Of a stretch of 64,000 nucleotides of DNA, positions 1 through 8,615 are shown one piece after another (the first letter of the stretch is position 1; each line of letters begins with the position of its first letter). Origin of the DNA: Sulfurovum sp. (GTDB lineage Bacteria > Campylobacterota > Campylobacteria > Campylobacterales > Sulfurovaceae); the NCBI GenBank assembly GCA_021166685.1, contig JAJPEU010000013.1:83847-147846 (forward strand), given 5' to 3'. Position numbers and translations under genes: made by a program. The notes under the pieces are model-generated. The model made no database searches. It was not told where the DNA came from and worked only from the letters and a program-made list of their open reading frames with translations.

Positions 1-1882
1 CACCAAGAGCAGGGAGCGTTACAAGCAGCCTATGTTTTCTCCCATGCTGTTCTTTTGCAATCGTTTTTAACGGTTTTGTATTGGTTGCAGCCCATCCCTC
101 AAACTCTTTTGATTGGGAGTTGAAAATTTCTTTATATGTGCCTTTTTTCGAAACGCCAATGGGATAATTCTCCCTTTGGCAATCTGAAAAATTGCAGATA
201 ACAACAATGGACTCATTCCTATCGCTTTTTCGAATAAAAGCGATAATATTGGATTCATAATCCCTCTCGTCTATCCACTCAAATCCGTTGGCATCGTTGT
301 CGAACCTATACAGCGACGGCTCTTCTTTATAGAGTCGGTTAAGCTCTTTGAGAAGCTTTTGCATGCCGCTGTGCATAGGAAAATCCAAAACTTCCCAATC
401 AAGGCTTTTTTGGTAGTTCCATTCGCTAAACTGGGCGATTTCTCCGCCCATAAAGAGGAGTTTTTTTCCCGGATGTGCAAACATAAACCCATACAAGGCT
501 CTTAAGTTGGCAAACTTTTGGTTGTAGTCTCCCGCCATTTTGTTGATAAGCGAACCTTTCATATGCACCACTTCATCATGACTAAGCGGTAGAATGTAAT
601 TTTCGTTGTACATATAGACAAAGCTAAATGTCAGTTCATGGTGGTGGTGTTTGCGCACAACGGGGTCATTTTTCATGTATTTTAGCGTGTCATGCATCCA
701 CCCCATGTTCCATTTGTAGCCAAATCCAAGACCTCCGGCATCGACTGGTGCGCTTACCATCGGGTACGCCGTTGCCTCTTCTGCAAACATCATAATATCT
801 TCATGTGCGGCGTAAACAGAGCTGTTTAAATCCTGCAAAAATTGGATTGCGCCTAAGTTTTCATTGCCGCCAAATTTGTTTGGTATCCACTCGCCCTCTT
901 CTCTTGCATAGTTGAGATAGAGCATCGATGAGACGGCGTCAACTCGGATACCGTCTATGTGGTACATCTCCAGCCAAAACATCGCCGAGCTGATAAGAAA
1001 TGAACGCACTTCTTCTCTCTCATAGTTAAAGATGGCACTGCCCCACTGCGGATGATATCCCAGCCGTGGGTCTTTGTGTTCATAGAGGCAAGTGCCGTCA
1101 AAATTCATAAGCCCATGCCCGTCCATCACAAAGTGAGAAGGTACCCAGTCCAAAATAACCCCGATATCTGCTTGATGCATGATGTTTACAAACTCCATAA
1201 ACTCACTCGGAGTGCCATATCGTGAAGTCGGAGCAAAATAGCCGCTTACCTGATATCCCCATGAGCCCTCAAAAGGGTACTCTGTGATGGGAAGCAGCTC
1301 CACATGGGTGAAATTCATCTCAGCTAAATATTTCGAAAGTTCACGTGCGGCTTCTGCATATGTTAAAAATGTACCATCTTTTGCCCTTTTCCAAGAACCT
1401 AAATGAACTTCATAAACAGAAATCGGCGCATGACGGGAGTTTGCATTTTTACGCTTATGCATCCACTCTTTATCATTCCATTCATATCCAGTTAAAGAGT
1501 AAATCTTTGAAGCAGATGCGGGTGCAACTTCGGCATAAAATGCAAAAGGATCGGCTTTATCTGGGTTTGCGTTAGACTCTTGTGTGTGGATATGATATTT
1601 GTAGGTACTCATCATCTCCACGCCTTCGACAAAACCCTCCCAAATACCCGAATCATCCTCTCTTTTTTGAAGCTGGTGCGAATGGGTGCTGTAGTTGTTA
1701 AAATCCCCACGCACACTTACACCCTCGGCATTTGGAGCCCAAAGAGCAAAATAGACACCGCCCTTGCCCTCTCTGTGCATCAAGTGTGCGCCAAAATGGT
1801 TGTAAAGTTTCGCATGTTTGCCCTCTCTAAAGAGGTAAACATCGTACTCGCTAAACCTGCTTACATCGTAAAAAACGCTCAT
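1..1882 (-). CDS. glgB: 1,4-alpha-glucan branching enzyme, 3' end outside the window
   Basis: Forms the alpha-1,6 branches of glycogen in the cytoplasm. The reading frame was translated directly from the minus strand: 627 codons lie in the window and the frame is still open at base 1, reading LLVTLPALG, which is close to the usual C-terminus. An N-terminal CBM48-like region precedes a GH13 catalytic domain with DGIRVDA (nucleophile Asp near residue 315), FAEEATAYP (acid/base Glu near 368) and LPLSHDEVVH (near 435). The ATG at 1882 overlaps the stop of the upstream glycogen synthase by 4 bases, so translation is probably coupled. It is the last gene of the glucan operon visible here. Identity is secure; only the C-terminal end is unseen. 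Confidence 0.96.
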   Translation of the reverse strand, partial: MSVFYDVSRFSEYDVYLFREGKHAKLYNHFGAHLMHREGKGGVYFALWAPNAEGVSVRGDFNNYSTHSHQLQKREDDSGIWEGFVEGVEMMSTYKYHIHTQESNANPDKADPFAFYAEVAPASASKIYSLTGYEWNDKEWMHKRKNANSRHAPISVYEVHLGSWKRAKDGTFLTYAEAARELSKYLAEMNFTHVELLPITEYPFEGSWGYQVSGYFAPTSRYGTPSEFMEFVNIMHQADIGVILDWVPSHFVMDGHGLMNFDGTCLYEHKDPRLGYHPQWGSAIFNYEREEVRSFLISSAMFWLEMYHIDGIRVDAVSSMLYLNYAREEGEWIPNKFGGNENLGAIQFLQDLNSSVYAAHEDIMMFAEEATAYPMVSAPVDAGGLGFGYKWNMGWMHDTLKYMKNDPVVRKHHHHELTFSFVYMYNENYILPLSHDEVVHMKGSLINKMAGDYNQKFANLRALYGFMFAHPGKKLLFMGGEIAQFSEWNYQKSLDWEVLDFPMHSGMQKLLKELNRLYKEEPSLYRFDNDANGFEWIDERDYESNIIAFIRKSDRNESIVVICNFSDCQRENYPIGVSKKGTYKEIFNSQSKEFEGWAATNTKPLKTIAKEQHGRKHRLLVTLPALG

Positions 1883-3345
1883 TTTTGCAACCTCTCAAGC
1901 GCATATCTATAAACCCCGTCATACTCTTTTGCCGCATCACCCCATCCAAAATGCTGCTGCATCGCCCTTTTTTGCATCGCCACAAACGCCTCTTTGTTGT
2001 TCGTGTAGGTATCTAACGCCCACATGATGGTGTTGTAGAGTGCGTGCGGTGCGGCATCTTCAAACTTAAAGCCCACGCCGCTGTTTGTGAGGGCATCAAA
2101 GTTTTCTATGGTATCATCAAGTCCGCCTGTTTTGCGTACGATGGGAAGTGTTCCGTAGCTTAGGGAGTAGATTTGGTTTAGTCCGCACGGCTCAAAGAGT
2201 GAGGGCATCAAAAAGAGATCAGCCCCAGCTTCTATCTTATGTGCTAAGTCGTCGCTGTAGCCTACATGAATGGCAAATTTGGAGTTGTAACGATGTGCGA
2301 TATGGCTAAAATAGCCCTCCGCCCACTTCTCGCCTGCTCCCAGCATCACTATCTGCACATCATGACCCAGCACCCACTCGATGATCTCGGCAATGAGCTC
2401 TATGCCTTTTTGTTTGGCAAATCGCCCCACAAAACCTATAAGCGGCACATCTTCTCTCTGCTCTAAGTTAAAATGTCTTTGAAGATCATTTTTGCAAATA
2501 AGTTTTCCCTCCAGCGTATCTGCGCTAAAGTTTGCGGCGATTCTTTTGTCATATTTTGGACTCCACTCCATGTAATCGACACCGTTTACTATCCCAAAGA
2601 GTTTATGTGCATGTGCGTTTATGTGCTGCTGCAAGCCAAAGCCAAATTCTGGCGTTTGAATCTCCCACGCATAGCGTTTTGAGACCGTTGTCACCGCATC
2701 GGCGTAGGCGATGCCCCCTTTTAGGAGGTTCACAAAGTCCATACTCTCAAACGCTTCAGGCGAAAATGCCTCCCATCCGCACTCCAAAAGCTCCATCACG
2801 CTCTTGTGAAAAACACCTTGATGCTCTAGGTTGTGAAGTGTCAAAACTGTTGCGGCATCTCCAAAATCATGCACAAACCGTCTCTTTGCCAAAAGCGGCA
2901 CTGCGACGGTGTGCCAGTCGTTTGCGTGGATGATATCGGGATGAAAATCTATCATTTTGGCGAGTGAAAAAACCGCTTTGCTAAAGAAGATAAAACGCAC
3001 GGCGTTGTCATCGTACGCCCTGCCCCCATGGTCATAAAGCCCGCTTCTTCCAAAAAACAGCTCATAATCGATAAAATAGATAGGCACGCTGCTCTTTGGA
3101 AGCGTTGTACGGTAAACCCCTGCCCAAAACTCGCCCATTACACCCATCGGCACGCCCAAAACTCCCTCAACATGGGTAAGTTTGGATCTATCGATAGCGT
3201 AATATCTAGGCATAACCACCACTACATTGTGTCCCATTTCGCCAAGTGCTTTTGGAAGCGAGAGTGCAACATCCGCCAAGCCGCCTGTTTTTGCAAAAGA
3301 GGCAACCTCGGAGGCTACAAATAAAATATTTAACGCTTTATCCAT
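1879..3345 (-). CDS. glgA: glycogen synthase, GT5 family (first copy)
   Basis: Transfers glucose from a nucleotide-glucose donor to the non-reducing end of an alpha-1,4-glucan. At 488 residues it has the normal family length. KTGGLADV near residue 20 is the donor-binding KxGGL motif. The C-terminal GT-B half carries GFVGRFAKQKG and LFEPCGLNQ (near 385) with TGGLDDT. It overlaps glgB by 4 bases downstream and the ROK kinase by 8 bases upstream. A second, clearly different glycogen synthase lies two genes upstream in the same operon, so the two may differ in donor or in priming versus elongation. That division of labour is inference; the GT5 assignment is secure. Confidence 0.95.
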   Translation of the reverse strand: MDKALNILFVASEVASFAKTGGLADVALSLPKALGEMGHNVVVVMPRYYAIDRSKLTHVEGVLGVPMGVMGEFWAGVYRTTLPKSSVPIYFIDYELFFGRSGLYDHGGRAYDDNAVRFIFFSKAVFSLAKMIDFHPDIIHANDWHTVAVPLLAKRRFVHDFGDAATVLTLHNLEHQGVFHKSVMELLECGWEAFSPEAFESMDFVNLLKGGIAYADAVTTVSKRYAWEIQTPEFGFGLQQHINAHAHKLFGIVNGVDYMEWSPKYDKRIAANFSADTLEGKLICKNDLQRHFNLEQREDVPLIGFVGRFAKQKGIELIAEIIEWVLGHDVQIVMLGAGEKWAEGYFSHIAHRYNSKFAIHVGYSDDLAHKIEAGADLFLMPSLFEPCGLNQIYSLSYGTLPIVRKTGGLDDTIENFDALTNSGVGFKFEDAAPHALYNTIMWALDTYTNNKEAFVAMQKRAMQQHFGWGDAAKEYDGVYRYALERLQK

Positions 3346-4171
3346 GATAATCCTTTAGAAGAAGTGCGCCCGCAAGAGAAGCATTTGTAAGTCTGCTTTT
3401 GCAGATTGTTACGCCATCAAGACTGTTTGAAAGAGCATAATCTTTAATATTTTTTATAATAAACTTTTCCAGATAGGGATTGGCTTCTATAATTCCGCCT
3501 CCCAACACCAAAACTTGCGGATTAAAAAGAGTGAGCGTTGTTCCTGAGGCAACCAAGAGTGCCTCTTCAAACATTGTTGCAATTTCATTTTCTCCTGCAT
3601 CTCTAAGCTCTTCTAAAGTAGTGCCGCACGACCTCCCTTTATGTTTTACCTGTTTTGCAATGCCGGAGCCTGAAGCATAAAGCTCCAAGCAGTTATCTCG
3701 TCCGCATCCGCATCGCAGGGAAGTTTTTTTATAGGGAATATGCCCTATTTCGGTTGCGACATTTTTAAAGCCCTTGATCACTCTTCCGCTCTCCATTGCT
3801 CCAAGCCCAAGTCCGGTTCCCACATAGAGCGCGCAGATATTTTGCACTTCCAACGCTTTTGCTTCAGCCAAGACGGCGCAATCGAGATCATTTTCTATTT
3901 TAAGTCTCACGCCATATTTTGATTCTACTTTTTCTTTTATATGATGCTCATCAATCAGGATATTGGGTGCTGAAATGATTCTGCCGTCCTCTACTTGCCC
4001 CGCAAAAGAGATACCGATGGTTTTTATCTGTCTATATTGGCACAATAGTGTCTCTATCCACGCATAAAGTCCAATACTCCTGCTCTTTGCCTCTACGGCG
4101 GCAATGAAATTGTCACTATGCCAAATTTGCGCTCTCAAATTTGTTCCGCCTGCATCTATTACGAGATTCAC
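3338..4171 (-). CDS. ROK-family sugar kinase, probable glucokinase
   Basis: Probably phosphorylates free glucose, or a close sugar, released by glucan breakdown. The 277-residue protein opens with the ATPase phosphate-1 loop DAGGTNLRAQIW. Further on are EIGHIPY and the ROK zinc motif CGCGRDNCLE, then GGGIIEANPYL in the C-terminal half. It lies between the two glycogen synthase genes, with a 4-base overlap upstream and 8 bases downstream. That placement supports glucose as substrate, feeding glucose-6-phosphate to the isomerase and pyruvate kinase of the same operon. ROK proteins can also use N-acetyl-hexosamines or fructose, so the exact substrate is inferred. Confidence 0.85.
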   Translation of the reverse strand: MNLVIDAGGTNLRAQIWHSDNFIAAVEAKSRSIGLYAWIETLLCQYRQIKTIGISFAGQVEDGRIISAPNILIDEHHIKEKVESKYGVRLKIENDLDCAVLAEAKALEVQNICALYVGTGLGLGAMESGRVIKGFKNVATEIGHIPYKKTSLRCGCGRDNCLELYASGSGIAKQVKHKGRSCGTTLEELRDAGENEIATMFEEALLVASGTTLTLFNPQVLVLGGGIIEANPYLEKFIIKNIKDYALSNSLDGVTICKSRLTNASLAGALLLKDYHG

Positions 4172-5565
4172 AAGAGAACCTTTCTGTAAAGTTCATCGTA
4201 GGCAACGGCGCTCTTGCTGAAGGAAAAATCGCATTTCATATTGAAAGTGATAAATTCATTAAATCTCTTCTCGTCTTTTTTAAGTTTTAAGGCTCTTTTT
4301 ATAGCCAAAAGAAATGCTTTTTTGGTCGGCTGGGAAAAAACGATACCTCTTGCACATTTCATCTTTTTCTCATGTACACTGTCTTTTAGACCGCCAACCC
4401 CATGCACGATAGGGATTGTCCCGTATCTTGCGGCTATCATCTGGTTTAATCCGCATGGCTCAAAAAGGGACGGCATCAGCAAAAAGTCACCCGCTGCATA
4501 GATGCGGTGGGAGAGTGCCTCCTCATATCCGGAAAGAAACTTAAAATTTTTATATTTTTTTGCATAAGTACTCAAGATTTTTTTGTAGCTCTTCTCGCCG
4601 TTTGCAAGAAGTATGAAGTTTATATCTTGCGCCAAAAAAGTATCAAGTGACTCCATAAGGACATCAAACCCTTTTTGGTGCACTAGCCGACTGATCATGA
4701 TAAAAAGCGGCCTCTTGTCATCTCTTAACCCAATCGCTTTTTGAAACGCTTTTCTGTTCTCATGCTTTTTTTGGAGTGTTTCGCAGCTATATGGGAGATA
4801 GAGAGCCGTATCGTTTTGCGGATCAAAAACACTCTCGTCTATGCCGTTTAAAATACCGACAAGCTTCTCTTTATAGGCTTCCAAAAGCCCCTCTAGCCCA
4901 CAGCCGAACTTTTGGGTTAATATTTCTTTGGCGTACGTAGGGCTTACCGTACTTAAAGCATCGCTGTAGATAATCCCCGCTTTTAAAAAGTTCACTTTCC
5001 CATAAAATTCTAAAGCATCCATATGAAAATAACTTTCTTCTAGCCCGATTCTGGCAAGCGAACTTTTGCCAAAAACCCCCTGATAGGCTAGATTATGAAT
5101 GGTAAAGAGTGTTTTTATATTCAATTTTGCTCTTTTTACAAAAAGCGGCACAAGCGCACTGTGCCAATCATTGGCGTGAATAATTTCTGCATGAATGATC
5201 TGCGCAAGTTCTACCACGGAAGCACTAAAAAGTGCAAAACGGATATCGTTGCTTGCATACTCCGCATTTCCGTCGCCGTACATCTGCTCTGTCGTACTTA
5301 GCAGCGGTGCATCGACAAAGTATGTTTTGATACCCTCATTGAGCGTCTCATAGATAGCTATCTGATAAAAAACACCGCCCAGCTTAACGTTAAAGTTAAT
5401 ATTTGATTTTCGAAAAAGTTTTTTACTCATAAAACCGTAAAACGGCATAACACTGCAAATATCGACATATTTATCCAATTCCTTGACAAGGGAATGTGCC
5501 ACATCTGCAAGTCCCCCGCTCTTTGCATAAGGGAAAATCTCGCTTGCGCAAAAAAGAACTCTCAT
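4168..5565 (-). CDS. glgA: glycogen synthase, GT5 family (second copy)
   Basis: A second GT5 glycogen/starch synthase of 465 residues. The donor-binding motif is KSGGLADV near residue 15; the acceptor and nucleotide half has ISRLVHQKG and LFEPCGLNQ (near 369) followed by VGGLKDS. It diverges strongly from the copy at 1879 along its whole length and so is not a recent duplicate. It overlaps the GalT-like gene upstream and the ROK kinase downstream by 4 bases each. The reaction, extension of alpha-1,4-glucan, follows from the family; why two copies are co-transcribed is not evident from sequence. Confidence 0.94.
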   Translation of the reverse strand: MRVLFCASEIFPYAKSGGLADVAHSLVKELDKYVDICSVMPFYGFMSKKLFRKSNINFNVKLGGVFYQIAIYETLNEGIKTYFVDAPLLSTTEQMYGDGNAEYASNDIRFALFSASVVELAQIIHAEIIHANDWHSALVPLFVKRAKLNIKTLFTIHNLAYQGVFGKSSLARIGLEESYFHMDALEFYGKVNFLKAGIIYSDALSTVSPTYAKEILTQKFGCGLEGLLEAYKEKLVGILNGIDESVFDPQNDTALYLPYSCETLQKKHENRKAFQKAIGLRDDKRPLFIMISRLVHQKGFDVLMESLDTFLAQDINFILLANGEKSYKKILSTYAKKYKNFKFLSGYEEALSHRIYAAGDFLLMPSLFEPCGLNQMIAARYGTIPIVHGVGGLKDSVHEKKMKCARGIVFSQPTKKAFLLAIKRALKLKKDEKRFNEFITFNMKCDFSFSKSAVAYDELYRKVLL

Positions 5566-6587
5566 CTGCTATCCTTTGCATTGAGCAGAGCCGCACATTC
5601 TTCTGGCGCCACAGGGTTGATAGCCATGCCGGTTGCTATCTCAAAGCCGCCTAATCCATAGATGCGGGGGGTGATGCGAACAGTAAAACGGTAGTTTTTC
5701 TCCAAGTGCGGCATATAAACCTCGCTTTCAAAGTTTGCATTAAGCGGTGCGAGCATAAAGTGTATATTATAGTCAAAATCATCAAGTTGTATGGCAAGTT
5801 TTTCAAAAACACTTCTAATGCAGCATGCAAGTGCCGTAACATCGTCTCTTGAACATCGCTCAAGGCTTGGGATGTTTTTTTTGGGTGCTATCATCACTTC
5901 AAAAGGGTATGCGCTTGCAAAAGGACAAAAAGCTGCAAAATTCTCCTCATTGTAGATGACTCTTTTTTTTGCCTCTAGCTCGTTGTGTAAAATATCTTCT
6001 ACTATCCCTCTTCCGTGTCGGCGGTAATAGCGCATATTTTGCTCTAAGAAGTTTTGTTGGCTTTGGGGCGTTATGGGCAAAGCAAGCAGCTGCGTATGCG
6101 GATGATCTTGCGTTGCTCCGGCATTTGCTCCGCTATTTTTGAAGATACTAAGATGAATCAGCCTTCTGTCTTTTTTCAAATCATCAATGCGAACTATCAT
6201 ACTTCGCAGCCAATTTTCAATATCTAAGACTTCGAGCTCTTGCATTTTGCATTCATGGCACGGAGTGTCTATCAGTATCTCATGTGCGCCGACTCCGGGA
6301 ATATACTCAAAAAGACCGTCTCTTTGAGAAATGTCTTTAAGTTCGACCTGCACGGCTTTGTAGAGATTGGGAATAACTCTTGTTCTCCAGCCTCTCGTAT
6401 TTGACTCATTTTCTCGTATGGCAAAAAGCTCTTTGGGGGTAAGAAACTCGCTGCCTTCACAAAATGGGCATTTTGCATTTGAGATCTTTTCTTTAGAATG
6501 TTTTGCATGCAGACTAGGACGATAAAGCCTCTCGGGGGCAATAATGACATACTGGTTATGGATGCGGTCTCGTCGTATCTCAGACAT
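5562..6587 (-). CDS. galT: GalT-like hexose-1-phosphate nucleotidylyltransferase (HIT superfamily)
   Basis: A 341-residue member of the galactose-1-phosphate uridylyltransferase family. CPFCEGSE near residue 40 is the first zinc site and HPHTQ near residue 160 is the catalytic HxHxQ triad, whose first and second His act as ligand and nucleotidylated nucleophile in the family. No galE or galK is visible. Embedded in a glycogen operon, with 4-base and 8-base overlaps to its neighbours, it may move nucleotidyl groups between glucose-1-phosphate and another sugar phosphate, or phosphorolyse ADP-glucose as described for some GalT-like enzymes, rather than serve galactose use. The fold is secure, the substrate is not. 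Confidence 0.85.
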   Translation of the reverse strand: MSEIRRDRIHNQYVIIAPERLYRPSLHAKHSKEKISNAKCPFCEGSEFLTPKELFAIRENESNTRGWRTRVIPNLYKAVQVELKDISQRDGLFEYIPGVGAHEILIDTPCHECKMQELEVLDIENWLRSMIVRIDDLKKDRRLIHLSIFKNSGANAGATQDHPHTQLLALPITPQSQQNFLEQNMRYYRRHGRGIVEDILHNELEAKKRVIYNEENFAAFCPFASAYPFEVMIAPKKNIPSLERCSRDDVTALACCIRSVFEKLAIQLDDFDYNIHFMLAPLNANFESEVYMPHLEKNYRFTVRITPRIYGLGGFEIATGMAINPVAPEECAALLNAKDSR

Positions 6588-8607
6588 CGCAAACCTCCAT
6601 CTGTGTTAAAAGTTCAAGGTGTGATGTAAAAGAGAGACCAAGCAGCAGCGATATCTGCTGTGCGGTGCGCTCAAAACTGCTCTCGCTTTGTGAAATCGTG
6701 TTTAAGATGTAGGCGTGGAGCATGCACTTTTTGTCCAAAGAGATGCGGAGTGCTTTTTGAGTATAGCTATCTTCCAAAACAAGCGTATCCACCCCGACCA
6801 AAGAGAGTCCATCGCCCACTTTTTGCCCGTTTAGAAGCACTTTGTCAGGGTGTGCAAAGTGAAAGTTAAACTCCATGCCGTAGTGAAGTTCATGTGCGTA
6901 TTCGCTCTGCAACTCTAGTGCGAGTGAGAAACTTTTTGCCTCAAAACTGTATTTTTTCACACAAAGAGTATCGTACTTTTTATCCAGATAAACGCCGCCC
7001 TCTCGCCTAAATGCTGTGCGCCCTTCATCAAAAACAAAAGGTCTGTTTGCAAAATCGCCTACTTCATGATACGAGGCTCTCTTAAACGCCTCAAACGAAA
7101 ACGCCTCTGTGCTGATATGGTCGATAAAGGAGTATTTTGGGTGCCAGTCATAAACAAGGTCGCCTTTAAGCGTTGCATCAAGCACCGCCGCATCGCTGTG
7201 AATACTCTCAATACCCTCTTCATGCATCTTTGGCACAACCTCTTTTGGATGTAAAATCTTCTCATGATAAGCTTCATGACGGCGCATCAGAGTGTTTTGC
7301 CAGTTAAATAGCTTTTCAAGTGAGCCAAATTCCATAAGCTGACCGCCGTAACGGGAGCTGAAAAGCAGACTCAGCTCGCTTGTCAAAACCTTAAACTCCT
7401 CATATCCATCCATATCAACATCCAAAAATGAGGTGGCGGTTTTTTTCTTTGCAAGTGAGTTTTCTATCTCCAAAAGGTATCTGTAAGCGTTGTCTCTAAG
7501 GTTTGGCAGATAAAGCCCGCCAAAGACGCCATGCCATAAAACATCGTTGGTTTGGAGCTTGTAGAGTGCTTCTAAAGCTCCTTTTTTCAATTGGGCTTGA
7601 TTTTTTGAGTGATGCATCATGCGCTTGTGGATATAGTTGCTCTCATGGTATTTGATAAAGAAATTTTTCCAAATCCCGCCTTTGATGAACGCAACGCCAT
7701 GTTTTTGAAAGTACTCATCGCCAAGACGCTCTTTGAGTGCTTCAAGAGCCAAACCTTGATGGCTTTTAAGACTCCACTCGCCCATCTCAAAGTAGGATGT
7801 GTTGTTAAGATACGCCAAACCTTTAGAGCGGTGGGTCGTAAGGTACTCTTTGTAGTGCATCGTCTCTATCTGCTCATTTGCCAAAACCGCCTCCACAAAG
7901 CCCCTTAGCCACCCTTTTTCATAAACCCACGCATGCGTCTTTGGCCAAAGCCCAAACTTCTCCAAATCATCAAAGATGATAGCCGCACTATCATCATCCT
8001 TTGCACACTTCAAAATCGCCTCAACCGACCTCTCCACACCAAAAAACGGCAACGCATAGCGAAGAGATGCAGAGATAGGAAAGAGTGCGATTTTCTCGCC
8101 CCCTGCCTCGCTCTCATAGTAGCCATCCATTGATGCGCCATCAAAACCGCTGCTTAAAAAATGGTAATCATCCACAACCACATACTCCAAACCGCACGCT
8201 CTAAGATCTGGGATAACCGAACTCTCCCAAACCCTCTCAGTCAGCCACGCCCCCTTTGGCGAACTTTTGAGATTTTTTTCAAGATAGTTACTTAGTTTGT
8301 TTATCTGTGCTTGTGCATCAAGAGAGCTTACGGCACTCAAAATCGGCTCATAATACCCTGCCCCAACCCACTCAATAGCACCTTTTTTGGCAAGATAGAG
8401 CATATCTTCAAACACTTTTGGATGTTTAGTCTTTATCTCATTTAAGAGCCACCCGCTAGAATGCACCGCAAAACGAAACTCAGGATACTCTCTCATCGTC
8501 GCAAAAAAAGGAGCGTAACAAAGCTCTATAGCCTCCTCAACCGCACCACCGAAATTGTCCACAGGCTGGTGCATATGCACCCCAAAGAGTAGTTTTACTT
8601 TTTTCAT
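6580..8607 (-). CDS. GH57 4-alpha-glucanotransferase
   Basis: Rearranges alpha-1,4-glucans by disproportionation. It matches the TLGT type of GH57: HMHQPVDNFGGA at the N-terminus, WLTERVWESS holding the catalytic Glu, FDDLEKFGLWP holding the acid/base Asp, then a long beta-rich C-terminal part like DUF1925/DUF1926. Start: an ATG at 8628 is also in frame, but the ATG at 8607 sits 6-7 bases after TAGGAGA and opens with MKKVKLLFG, the usual family start, so it is preferred. That leaves an 8-base gap to the upstream GH57 gene. It overlaps the GalT-like gene by 8 bases. No signal peptide is seen, so it acts in the cytoplasm, probably on stored glucan. Confidence 0.88.
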   Translation of the reverse strand: MKKVKLLFGVHMHQPVDNFGGAVEEAIELCYAPFFATMREYPEFRFAVHSSGWLLNEIKTKHPKVFEDMLYLAKKGAIEWVGAGYYEPILSAVSSLDAQAQINKLSNYLEKNLKSSPKGAWLTERVWESSVIPDLRACGLEYVVVDDYHFLSSGFDGASMDGYYESEAGGEKIALFPISASLRYALPFFGVERSVEAILKCAKDDDSAAIIFDDLEKFGLWPKTHAWVYEKGWLRGFVEAVLANEQIETMHYKEYLTTHRSKGLAYLNNTSYFEMGEWSLKSHQGLALEALKERLGDEYFQKHGVAFIKGGIWKNFFIKYHESNYIHKRMMHHSKNQAQLKKGALEALYKLQTNDVLWHGVFGGLYLPNLRDNAYRYLLEIENSLAKKKTATSFLDVDMDGYEEFKVLTSELSLLFSSRYGGQLMEFGSLEKLFNWQNTLMRRHEAYHEKILHPKEVVPKMHEEGIESIHSDAAVLDATLKGDLVYDWHPKYSFIDHISTEAFSFEAFKRASYHEVGDFANRPFVFDEGRTAFRREGGVYLDKKYDTLCVKKYSFEAKSFSLALELQSEYAHELHYGMEFNFHFAHPDKVLLNGQKVGDGLSLVGVDTLVLEDSYTQKALRISLDKKCMLHAYILNTISQSESSFERTAQQISLLLGLSFTSHLELLTQMEVCDV

Positions 8608-8615
8608 CTCATCTC

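Noticed and set aside
1345..3324. Plus-strand frames opposite glgB and glgA
   Set aside because: They are antisense to well-supported genes, show no family motifs and lack start signals.
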